Assembly (NCBI GenBank): GCA_963681505.1
Contig: OY811976.1
Coordinates: 10,389,845-10,453,844 of the forward strand
DNA length: 64,000 nt
Source of the DNA: Eunapius fragilis
Taxonomy: Eukaryota > Porifera > Demospongiae > Spongillida > Spongillidae
Direction: 5' to 3'
Made by a program: the position numbers and the translations under genes. Numbering within the stretch: the stretch's first letter is position 1; each line of letters opens with the position of its first letter. This document shows, in pieces, positions 31,580 to 40,678 of this stretch. Below the pieces are notes generated by a model, which searched no databases, was not told the DNA's origin, and saw only the letters and a list, made by a program, of their open reading frames with translations.

Positions 31580-32664
31580 AGTGGTAGTGGGATTGGTAGT
31601 GGTAGTGGTAGTGGGATTGGTAGTGGGATTGGTAGTGGTAGTGGTAGTGGTAGTGGGATTGGTAGTGGGATTGGTAGTGGGATTGGTAGTGGTAGTGGGA
31701 TTGGTAGTGGGATTGGTAGTGGGATTGGTAGTGAGATTGGTAGTGGTAGTGGTAGTGGGATTGGTAGTGGGATTGGTAGTGGGATTGGTAGTGGGATAGG
31801 TAGTGGAAATTGTAGTGGTAGTGGGATTGGTAGTGGGATTGGTAGTGGGATTGGTAGTGGGATTGTCAGTGGAAATTGTAGTGGTAGTGGGATTGGTAGG
31901 GGAATTGGTAGTGGTATTGGTAGTGGGATTAGTAGTGGTAGTGGTAGTGGGATTGGTAGTGGGATTGGTAGTGGTAGTGGTAGTGGTAGTGGGATTGGTA
32001 GTGGGATTGGTAGTGGGATTGGTAGTGGTAGTGGGATTGGTAGTGGGATTGGTAGTGGGATTGGTAGTGGGATTGGTAGTGGTAGTGGTAATGGGTTTGG
32101 TAGTGGTAGTGGTAGAGGTAGTGGGATTGGTAGTGGGATTGGTAGTGGTAGTGGTAGTGGTAGTGGGATTGGAAGTGGGATTGGTAGTGGGATTGATAGT
32201 GGGATTGGTAGTGGTAGTTGTAGTGCGATTGGTAGTGATAGTGGTAGAGGTAGTGGGATTGGTAGTGGGATTGGTAGTAGTAGTGGTAGTGGTAGTGGGA
32301 TTGGTAGTGGGATTGGTAGTGGGATTGGTAGTGGGATTGATAGTGGGATTGGTAGAGGTAATTGTAGTGGTAGTGGGATCGGTAGTGGGATTCGTAGTGG
32401 TAGTGGTAGTGGGATTGGTAGTGGTAGTGGTATGGGATTGGTAGTGGTAGTGGTAGTGGTGGTGGGATTGGTAGTGGGATTGGTAGTGGGATTGGTAGTG
32501 GGATTGGTAGTGGAAATTGATGTGGTAGTGGGATTGGTAGGGGAATTGGTAGTGGTAGTGGTAGTGGGATTGGTAGTGGTTGTGGTAGTGGGATTGGTAG
32601 TGGGATTGGTAGTGGTAGTGGTAATGGGATTGGTAGTTGGATTGGTAGTGGTAATTGAAGTGGG
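31580..32664. repeat. Hexamer array A4
   Basis: Counterpart of A2, with small insertions and deletions in whole hexamers only. Confidence 0.93.
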
Positions 32665-33212
32665 ATCGCAGGATCAATCTGTAACAATTCAGCGCAATTC
32701 GGCGCATTGGTGCACTTTTGCTGGATCTATCTGTAACAGTTTGGCGCAATTCGGCGCGCTACAACGGATTGCTGCACTATCGCCGGATCAATCTGCAACA
32801 ATTCGGCGCAATTCGGCGCGCTGCGACCGATTGCTGCACTTTCTTTGGTTCAATCTGCAAAAATTCAGCACAATTCGGCACGCTGCGACAGATTCCTGCA
32901 CTTTCGCAGGATTAATCTGTAACAATTCGGGGCAATTCGGCACGCTGAGACCGATTGCTTCACTATGGCGGGATCAATCTGCAACAATTCGGCGCAATTC
33001 GGCGCGCTGAGACGGATTGCTGCACTTTCGCAGGATCAATCTGCAATATGTTATTCGGCACAATTCGGCGCGCTGCGACCGATTTCTGCACTCTATTTGG
33101 TTCAATAAGCAAAAATTCAGCACAATTCGGCGCGCTGCGACGGATTCCTGCACTTTCGCAGGATCAATCTGTAACAATTCGGGGCAATTCGGCGCGCCGA
33201 AACCGATTGTTT
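32665..33212. repeat. 62-bp repeat block B4 (548 bp)
   Basis: Counterpart of B2. Several point changes but the same unit order. Confidence 0.93.
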
Positions 33213-34176
33213 AGTGGTAGTGGGATTGGCAGTGGTAGTGGTAGTGGGATTGGTAGTGGGATTGGCAGTGGTAGTGGTAGTGGGATTGGTAGTGGGATTG
33301 GTAGTGGGATTGGTAGTGGTAGTGGGATTGGTAGTGGGATTGGTAGTGGGATTGGTAGTGGGATTGGAAGTGGTAGTGGTAGTGGTAGTGGGATTGGTAG
33401 TGGGATTGGTAGTAGGATTGGTAGTGGGATTGGTAGTGGAAATTGTAGTGGTAGTGGGATTGGTAGTGGAATTGGTAGTGGTAGTGGTAGTGGGATTGGT
33501 AGTGGTAGTGGTAGTGGGATTGGTAGTGGGATTGGTAGTGGTAGTGGTAGTGGTAGTGGGATTGGTAGTGGGATTAGTAGTGGGATTGGTAGTGGTAGTG
33601 GGATTGGTAGTGAAAATGGTAGTGGGATTGGCAGTGGGATTGGTAGTGGGATTGGTAGAGGTAGTGGTAGTGGGATTGGTAGTGGTAGTGGTAGAGGTAG
33701 TGGGATTGGTAGTGGGATTGGTAGTGGTAGTGGTAGTGGTAGTGGGATTGGTAGTGGGATTGGTAGTGGGATTGGTAGTGGGATTGGTAGTGGTAGTGGT
33801 AGTGGGAATGGTAGTGGTAGTGGTAGAGGTAGTGGGATTGGTAGTGGGATTGGTAGTAGTAGTGGTAGTGGTAGTGGGATTGGTAGTGGGATTGGTAGTG
33901 GGATTTGTAGTGGGATTGATAGTGGGATTGGTAGTGGTAATTGTAGTGGTAGTGGGATCGGTAGTGGGATTCGTAGTGGTAGTGGTAGTGCGATTGGTAG
34001 TGGTAGTGGTAGTGGTGGTGGGATTGGTAGTGGGATTGGTAGTGGAATTTGTAGTGGTAGTGGGATTGGTAGGTGAATTTGTATGTGTAGTGGTAGTGGG
34101 ATTGGTAGTGGGATTGGTAGTGGTAGTGGTAATGGGATTGGTAGTGGGATTGGTAGTGGTAATTGAAGTGGGATTG
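33213..34176. repeat. Hexamer array A5
   Basis: Counterpart of A3. Last array of the 2.9-kb regime. Confidence 0.93.
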
Positions 34177-34655
34177 CGGGATCAATCTGTAACAATTCAG
34201 CGCAATTCGGCGCGCTGCGACGGATTGGTGCACTTTTGCGGGATCAATCTGTAACAATTTGGCGCAATTCGGCGCGCTGCGATGGATTGCAGCACTTACG
34301 CGGAACCAATCTGTAACAATTCGCCGCGCTACAACGGATTGCTGCACTATCGCCTGATCAATCTGCAACAATTCGGGGTAATTCGGGGCGCTGAGACCGA
34401 TTGCTTCACTATGGCGGGATCAATCTGCAACAATTTGGCGCAATTCGGCGCGCTGAGACGGATTGCTGCACTTTCGCAGGATCAATCTGCAATATGTTAT
34501 TTGGCACAATTCGGCGCACTGCGACCGATTGCTGCACTTTCTTTAATTCAATATGCATAAATTCAGCACAATTCGGCGCGCAGCGACGGATTCCTGCACT
34601 TTCGCAGGATCAATCTGTAACAATTCGGGGCAATTCGGCGCGCCGAGACCGATTG
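34177..34655. repeat. 62-bp repeat block B5 (479 bp)
   Basis: Belongs by content to the 484-bp class seen later in B7 and B9 (CACTATCGCCTGATC, TTTAATTCAATATGCAT). It therefore marks the start of the right-hand regime. Broken at GACCGATTG by element 1. Confidence 0.93.
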
Positions 34656-34668
34656 GTTATTTTTGTTG

Positions 34669-34685
34669 AGTGGATTATATCCACT
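34669..34685 (-). other. 3'-terminal hairpin of element 1
   Basis: AGTGGAT and ATCCACT arms with a 3-base loop, about 13 bp from the element's right (3') end in minus-strand sense. Confidence 0.7.
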
Positions 34686-34693
34686 GTATACAC

Positions 34694-34731
34694 CCTCTAC
34701 ACCCATTTTTTTCTTTCTATAAGTGTAGAGG
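34694..34731 (-). other. Stop-proximal hairpin of element 1
   Basis: On the minus strand, CCTCTACAC begins two bases after the TAG stop and pairs with GTGTAGAGG after a 20-base A-rich loop. A hairpin with the same arm sequence follows the ORF at 49,301. Confidence 0.75.
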
Positions 34732-34732
34732 T

Positions 34733-36454
34733 CTAATGAAAAGAATAAGGGTTGGGTTGTACTGGCTTAGGATGTTTTTTGGGAGGTGGGGGGTGTGGTT
34801 GTGCTTTTGAAGGAGGTGGACGATTTGGGGGGGGATGTGGTTGGCTATTTGGAGGGGGTGGGTAGTATGATGGCAGGTGTGGTGGGAAATTTGGAGGTGG
34901 TGGCCAGTATAGAGGGGGGTATGGTTGGAAGCTTGGGGTGGGAAAATAGTGTGATGGGGGATGTAGCTGGGCATTTGGGAGGGGTGGATGGTGTAGTGGA
35001 AAGTATGGTGGGGGTGGATAGTGTGGTGCTCGTTGAAAGTTACCAGGGGGTGGATGGTGTGCTGGGAAATTTGGAGGGGGTGGGTGGTGTGGTGCTGGTT
35101 GGAAGCTTGGAGGGAGTGGATGGTGTGATGGGAAATTTGGGGGGGGTGGGTGGTGTAGTGCTGGTTGGAAGTTTGGAGGGGGTAGATGGTGTGATGGGAA
35201 ATTTGGAGGGGGTGGATGGTGTGGTGCTGGTTGGAAGCTTGGAGGGGGTAGATAGTGTGATGGGAAATTTGGAGGGGGTGGATGTTGTGGTGCTGGGTAT
35301 GGTTGGGAGTTTGGGGGGGGTTGCTGGTGTCCTAGGTGGTGTTGTTGGGAATTTATAGGGGTAATTTTTTTGGTACTTGAATTATTCTTTTGCCCTTTCT
35401 TTACATCTTGGTTATTATTATTTTTATTTTCTGTTTGCATTTTTAAAATAGCTAAATGTTTTATTTTTTTCTCTCTTTGTGTTTTTAAATCCCAGTGTAC
35501 TTTTTTCAGTTCATTCTCTATTTTGTCTTGTATTCTATGCCATTCTTGTTTCTGTTCTTCTTGTGTCTCCATGTACTTTTCAATGCTTTCCAATTGTTTT
35601 ATTACTTTATTATTTAATTTGGTTAAGTGTCTATCATTGGCTTGTTGGAGTTGTAGGGAACAGTGATTTAATATTTTATCCCATTCTTTTTTTAAATCTT
35701 CATCTGCCCCTATTGTGGCACATGGCACTTCTATTTTTAAACCTTTGGGAATTGTACTATTGTCTACACACAGTTCATTGAATAATTTGTGATGTAAAGC
35801 TTTTTCAAAAAATTTTCTAGTTTTATAATATTGTTTAAAGAGTTCATTGATATTGTTATTTTTAATAAATTCAGAGATTTTATTAGGCTTTTCTTGTACT
35901 AACGTTTCTTCCATATCCATGTTTAAGGTTGTTTCTTTTTGTACCTGTGTTCTCTCTTGTATTTTCTCTGTTTGAGTATATGTATTTTGTTTTGTACTGC
36001 TAATATCCTCTGTTTGTGTAGTTGTTTCTTCTGTATTCATATTAGTACACATTGTTTGTGTCATTGTCTCTACCATATTCATGCTTGTGTTTGTTGTTTG
36101 CACGCCAGCTTCTCTAGTGTTATAAGGCTCATCTGTTTGTGTGTGTAAATCTGCATTTCTTGTATATGTCACATTTGTTTGTATGTGTCTATCTGTGGAC
36201 AACTTCCATTGATACATACACGCTTCCACACAAGCGTCTTTCTGACTTGTTTTAACGCATGCTTGTACAGACATATCATGCGTGTGTGCTGGTATAGTAT
36301 TCACAGCAACGTTTACCTTTTTAATTTTAAGAGTAGTGTCTTGCATCTTCACTCCCGTCCTATTCGGCGGTGTGTGTTCCAGTTTCTTTTGCCTCAGTTC
36401 CATCGACGCCATGTTCTTTTCCACGAGTACCAGTGTTTTCCAATTAGCGCTCAC
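34733..36454 (-). CDS. 573-codon ORF: Gln-Thr repeats, helical core, Pro/His-rich tail
   Basis: The N-terminal third has recurring TQT-type phrases (HTQTDEP, TQTEDIS, YTQTEKIQ). Residues roughly 205-340 are helical and charged, with FFEKALHHKLFNELC, TIPKGLKIEVPCATIG and KKEWDKILNHCSLQLQQ. Two coiled-coil-like runs follow. The last 170 residues are PPPPNFPSHH-type repeats. The core pattern F-x3-C-x5-IPKGL-x4-P recalls, from memory, the region that precedes reverse transcriptase in Penelope-like ORFs; no RT or GIY-YIG follows. The start may instead be the second Met (MASMELRQKK), which sits after a run of basic residues. Composition suggests a Gag/ORF1-like RNA-binding protein. Function unproven. 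Confidence 0.6.
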   Translation of the reverse strand: MSANWKTLVLVEKNMASMELRQKKLEHTPPNRTGVKMQDTTLKIKKVNVAVNTIPAHTHDMSVQACVKTSQKDACVEACMYQWKLSTDRHIQTNVTYTRNADLHTQTDEPYNTREAGVQTTNTSMNMVETMTQTMCTNMNTEETTTQTEDISSTKQNTYTQTEKIQERTQVQKETTLNMDMEETLVQEKPNKISEFIKNNNINELFKQYYKTRKFFEKALHHKLFNELCVDNSTIPKGLKIEVPCATIGADEDLKKEWDKILNHCSLQLQQANDRHLTKLNNKVIKQLESIEKYMETQEEQKQEWHRIQDKIENELKKVHWDLKTQREKKIKHLAILKMQTENKNNNNQDVKKGQKNNSSTKKITPINSQQHHLGHQQPPPNSQPYPAPQHPPPPNFPSHYLPPPSFQPAPHHPPPPNFPSHHLPPPNFQPALHHPPPPNFPSHHPLPPSFQPAPHHPPPPNFPAHHPPPGNFQRAPHYPPPPYFPLHHPPLPNAQLHPPSHYFPTPSFQPYPPLYWPPPPNFPPHLPSYYPPPPNSQPHPPPNRPPPSKAQPHPPPPKKHPKPVQPNPYSFH

Positions 36455-36596
36455 TCTCGCTACGTGCGCTCGCTCACTCTTAGCACCCGCGCTTGCTTCT
36501 ATCTCTCAACGTGCGCGCTTACTTCTCTATCTCTCGTCTCACGTACTATCCCTCTATCCTCTTTATCTTATATCCCGTTCAATTGACTCACTTCGG

Positions 36597-36635
36597 CTGT
36601 AAATATATTTCGGCTACCCGCCTTCATCAGTACAG
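36597..36635 (-). ncRNA. Candidate hammerhead ribozyme (type I, minimal stem III)
   Basis: Minus strand 5' to 3': stem I strand CTGTA (36,635-36,631), core CTGATGA, one extra A, stem II GGC-loop GGGTA-GCC, core GAAA. A 2-bp stem III (AT/AT) follows with a 2-base loop, then TT as the cleavage position, then the stem I partner TACAG (36,601-36,597). Predicted cleavage is between 36,602 and 36,601. An extra A after A9 has a precedent in the chrysanthemum chlorotic mottle viroid hammerhead. Minimal stem III is a known trait of retroelement hammerheads, which tend to act as dimers. Stem I is only 5 bp and no tertiary contact is obvious, so activity is uncertain. Confidence 0.5.
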
Positions 36636-38765
36636 TGGTAGTGAGATTGGTAGTGGTAGTGGTAGTGGGATTGGTAGTGGGATTGGTAGTGGTAGTGGTA
36701 GTGGTAGTGGGATTGGTAGTGGGATTGGTAGTGGGATTGGTAGTGGGATTGGTAGTGGAAATTGTAGTGGTAGTGGGATTGGTAGTGGGATTGGTAGTGT
36801 GATTGGTAGTGGGATTGTCAGTGGAAATTGTAGTGGTAGTGGGATTGGTAGGGGAATTGGTAGTGGTAGTGGTAGTGGTAGTGGGATTGGTAGTGGGATT
36901 GGTAGTGGTAGTGGTAGTGGTAGTGGGATTGGTAGTGCGATTGGTAGTGGGATTGGTAGTGGTAGTGGGATTGGTAGTGGGATTGGTAGTGGGATTGGTA
37001 GTGGGATTGGTAGTGGTAGTGGTAGTGGGATTGGTAGTGGTAGTGGTAGAGGTAGTGGGATTGGTAGTGGGATTGGTAGTGGTAGTGGTAGTGGTAGTGG
37101 GATTGGTAGTGGGATTGGTAGTGGGATTGGTGGTCGTTGTGGTAGTGGGATTGGTAGTGATAGTGGTAGAGGTAGTGGGATTGGTAGTGGGATTGGTAGT
37201 AGCAGTGGTAGTGGTAGTGGGATTGGTAGTGGGATTGGTAGTCGGATTGGGAGTGGGATTGATAGTGGGATTGGTAGTGGTAATTGTAGTGGTAGTGCGA
37301 TCGGTAGTGGGATTCGTAGTGGTAGTGGTAGTGGGATTGGTAGTGGTAGTGGTATGGGATTGGTAGTGGTAGTGGTAGTGGGATTGGTAGTGGGATTGGT
37401 AGAAGTAGTAGTGGTAGTGGTAGTGGGATTGGTAGTGGGATTGGTAGTGGGATTGGTAGTGGTAGTGGGATTGGTAGTGGGATTGGTAGTGGGATTGGTA
37501 GTGGGATTGGTAGTGGTAGTGGTAGTGGTAGTGGGATTAGTAGTGGGATTGGTCGTGGGATTGGTAGTGGGATTGGTAGTGGCAATTGTAGTGGTAGTGG
37601 GATTGGTAGGGGAATTGGTAGTGGGATTGGTAGTGGTAGAGGTAGTGGGATTGGTAGTGGGATTGGTAGTGGTAGTGGTAGAGGTAGTGGGATTGGTAGT
37701 GGGATTGGTAGTAGTAGTGGTAGTGGTAGTGGGATTGGTAGTGGGATTGGTAGTGTGATTGGTAGTGGGATTGATAGTGGGATTGGTAGTTTTAATTGTA
37801 GTGGTAGTGGGATCGGTAGTGGGATTCGTAGTGGTAGTGGTAGTGCGATTGGTAGTGGTAATTGTAGTGGTAGTGGGATCGGTAGTGGGATTTGTAGTGG
37901 TAGTGGTAGTGGGATTGGTAGTGGTAGTGGTAGTGGGACTGGTAGTGGTAGTGGTAGTGGTAGTGGTAGTGGGATTGGTAGTGGGATTGGAAGTGGGATT
38001 GGTTGTGGGATTGGTAGTGGAAATTGTAGTGGTAGTGGGATTGGTAGGGGAATTGGTAGTGGTAGTGGTAGTGGGATTGGTAGTGGTAGTGGTAGTGGGA
38101 TTGGTAGTGGGATTGGTAGTGGTAGTGGTAGTGGTAGTGGGATTGGTAGTGGGATTGGTAGTGGGATTGGTAGTGGTAGTGGGATTGGTAGTGGGATTGG
38201 TAGTGGGATTGGTAGTGGAATTGGTAGTGGTAGTGGTAGTGGGATTGGTAGTGGTAGTGGTAGAGGTAGTGGGATTGGCAGTGGGATTGGTAGTGGTAGT
38301 GGTAGTGGTAGTGGGATTGGTAGTGGGATTTGTAGTGGGATTGGTAGTGGGATTGGTAGTGGTAGTAGTAGTGGGATTGGTAGTGGTAGTGGTAGAGGTA
38401 GTGGGATTGGTAGTGGGATTGGTAGTAGTAGTGGTAGTGGTAGTGGGATTGGTAGTGGGATTGGTAGTGGGATTGGTAGTGGGATTGATAGTGGGATTGG
38501 TAATGGTAATTGTAGTGGTAGTGGGATCGGTAGTGGGATTCGTAGTGGTAGTGGTTGTGCGATTGGTAGTGGATGTGGTAGTGGTGGCGGGATTGGTAGT
38601 GGGATTGGTAGTGGGATTGGTTGTGGGATTGGTAGTGGAAATTGTAGTGGTAGTGGGATTGGTAGGTGAATTTGCAGTGGTAGTGGTAGTGGGATTGGTA
38701 GTGGGATTGGTAGTGGTAGTGGTAATGGGATTGGTAGTGGGATTGGTATTGGTAATTGAAGTGGG
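36636..38765. repeat. Hexamer array A6
   Basis: About 2.13 kb. Begins the 4.2-kb regime; counterpart of A8 and A10. Contains markers AGAAGTAGTAGTGG and GGAATTGGTAG at matching positions. Confidence 0.94.
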
Positions 38766-39126
38766 ATTGCGGGATCAATCTGTAACAGTTCGGCGCGCTA
38801 CAACGGATTGCTGCACTATCGCCGGATCAATCTGCAACAATTCGGGGTAATTCGGCGCGCTGAGCCTGATTGTTTCACTATGGCGGGATCAATCTGCAAC
38901 AATTTGGCGCAATTCGGCGCGCTGAGACGGATTGCTGCACTTTCGCACGATCAATCTGCAATATGTTATTCGGCACAATTCGGCGCACTGCGACCGATTG
39001 CTGCACTTTCTTTGGTTCAATCTGCAAAAATTCAGCACAATTCGGCGCGCAGCAACGGATTCCTGCACTTTCGCAGGATCAATCTGTAACAATTCGGGGC
39101 AATTCGGCGCGCCGAGACCGATTGCT
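38766..39126. repeat. 62-bp repeat block B6 (361 bp)
   Basis: Near-identical to B8 and B10 (CGCGCTGAGCCTGATTG, TTCACTATGGCGGG). Confidence 0.94.
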
Positions 39127-39524
39127 TAGTGGTAGTGGGATTGGTAGTGCAGAGATAATATATAGAGGGATTGGCAACGAGTTCACTTAACGCTAATTAA
39201 CGCGTGCCATTCACACGTGAATCCATAGAAATTTCCTGTAGCCTTGTACAGGCACTTTGAGTATGAAAAGCTAGACATAAGTCCACTGATCTGACAACCA
39301 GTTTTGCTTTATTCCTCAATCAACTATAATCCTATAGGAATGGATTGGCATTGACCTTTGGGTGATATGGTTTACTAGCTTAATCGTTGCTAACTTACAA
39401 GTTACAAAAGTCATATTTATATCCTGTAGGCTTCACAACCATGCAACACTAATTGCATTGATACAGAGCCACCATAACTTGGTGCACTGTGAACCTTACT
39501 AACATGTAGTGGCCTGTTCCAGTA

Positions 39525-39620
39525 AAAGAAGTGGGGTTTGGGCATGTGGAGGTGTTGGGGGGGGGGGGGGGTTGCTAATTTGGCGGTATTTATAGTTACA
39601 GTAAAGAGTGGGAGGAGGGA
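39525..39620. other. G-tract inside element 2
   Basis: A poly-G run of about 14 at 39,557-39,570 and a CA run at 39,773-39,784. The ORFs of 60-78 codons at 39,538-39,935 are not protein-like. Confidence 0.5.
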
Positions 39621-40107
39621 AGATGAGAGTCACAGGACTGTTTTTCCTTTTGTGCAGTTATGCATTATCCAAATTCCACTCGATCCAGACCCCCTTCACA
39701 GTGCACCAGCTCCTGAACCCATTCCATTACATCACAACTGCTCCTGTTGAATCCCTTTGTCCCACCCCCCCCCACACACACACACTCTTCCAAGCAACAA
39801 TAAATCCCATCCCCTCACCACAGATGACAAATGGGATTGTGTAGGGGGTATTTTAAGGTTACATTCGAGATGGGTGGGAGGAGTAGAGTAGGATCGTTTG
39901 AAACCAATTGGACTTTTAAGCAGTAGTGGTTGCATGCTAAACTTTTATACACATTCAAGAAGGGAACAACACACTCTTGTCAACGGTAATAAAAGCTGGA
40001 TAGAGCCGGCTAGTGGGATTACTCAACGATCAAGAAACAGACTATTCTCGCGAGGCTGTGGGCGCTCGCCGTTCTTTTGCGAATAAATTCACCTTCCCTT
40101 CGAAAAA

Positions 40108-40419
40108 ATGCAGGTTGTCAACCAAACGCGTGGTGCACATCACTATACTTGGACGCTAAAATGTAAGGAATGTGCTACAAGCCAGTATAGGTTTTATAGT
40201 ACTAGCTTGCTTAGCAATGACTACACTGTCCCACAAGATTTGCATACACGATATGTTATACGGGTGGTTCTGAGCGCGTTATTGGCAAAACAAGAATGGC
40301 ACGCTAAAATACAACCATTTTTAAGTTGGGGTAACGGATTTCAGAAAGAACAACCCGTCAATTCACTAGATACTGTCCCACAAAAAAGAGCGCACCCAAC
40401 ATTGGAAATTTTCGCTTAA
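40108..40419 (+). CDS. 103-codon ORF inside element 2, unrecognised
   Basis: Starts MQVVNQTRGAHHYTWTLKC after A-rich DNA and continues KECATSQYRFYSTSLLSN, HTRYVIRVVLSALLAKQEW, ending TLEIFA. Normal-looking composition with one Cys pair (CKEC). No domain recognised. The next ORF in the element starts at 40,436 in another frame. These may be remnants of one transposon protein. Confidence 0.35.
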   Translation: MQVVNQTRGAHHYTWTLKCKECATSQYRFYSTSLLSNDYTVPQDLHTRYVIRVVLSALLAKQEWHAKIQPFLSWGNGFQKEQPVNSLDTVPQKRAHPTLEIFA

Positions 40420-40435
40420 CTTGGACAAAAATAAA

Positions 40436-40678
40436 ATGACGCGGAGAACTCTCGATCCTGAAAAACTTGTTAAAATACACATACACAATAACCTGCTTGC
40501 GTACTACAGTGAAACGTGCCTATCCATCTTTGTTCCAAAACGCCAGCGAATTTTCGTACCCCTTTCACACTTCGATGTACGTGTGATTCACAGCAGGTCG
40601 GATGGCACACATAAAATTGCAAATATCTATGGCTCACGTGACGCGTTGCCAATCCCTCTATATATTATCTCTGGGTAG
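40436..40678 (+). CDS. 80-codon ORF running into the element 2 TIR, unrecognised
   Basis: Starts MTRRTLDPEKLVKIHIHNNL and continues SIFVPKRQRIFVPLSHFDV and RVIHSRSDGTHKIANIYGS. It ends inside the terminal repeat, so the C-terminus is encoded by transposon end sequence, which argues for a relic. No family recognised. Confidence 0.3.
   Translation: MTRRTLDPEKLVKIHIHNNLLAYYSETCLSIFVPKRQRIFVPLSHFDVRVIHSRSDGTHKIANIYGSRDALPIPLYIISG

Larger units (their letters stand above)
34656..36635 (-). mobile_element. Element 1: ~1.98-kb insertion with one ORF, hammerhead-like 5' end and 3' hairpins
   Basis: Single-copy DNA breaks the satellite exactly at a block-to-array junction. The uninterrupted version, GACCGATTGCTTAGTGG, is seen at 42,423 and 46,633. 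Here GACCGATTG is followed by the insertion and then TGGTAGTGAG. About five bases (CTTAG) are lost and no target duplication is seen. In minus-strand sense it comprises a hammerhead-like motif at the 5' end, a roughly 140-180-bp leader, the 573-codon ORF, a hairpin at the stop and a second hairpin near the 3' end. No reverse transcriptase, TIR or LTR is present. Best reading: a non-autonomous retroelement, possibly Penelope-related. Confidence 0.65.
39150..40673. mobile_element. Element 2: 1,524-bp TIR transposon in the satellite, 7-bp target duplication
   Basis: Perfect terminal inverted repeats of 30 bp begin CAGAGATAATATATAGAGGG at 39,150 and end at 40,673; similarity continues a few bases further. 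The target GGTAGTG is present at 39,143-39,149 and 40,674-40,680. Sister arrays A9 (about 44,862) and A11 (about 49,077) show the unfilled site ATTGGTAGTGGCAGTGG with one copy, which proves insertion and duplication length. No transposase is recognised inside. CAGAG ends are hAT-like, but hAT makes 8 bp. Satellite variants nearby show it landed after the 4.2-kb unit existed. Confidence 0.93.

Noticed and set aside
34786..35358. 190-codon plus-strand Gly/Val-rich ORF
   Set aside because: Antisense of the Pro/His-rich tail of the 573-codon minus-strand ORF.
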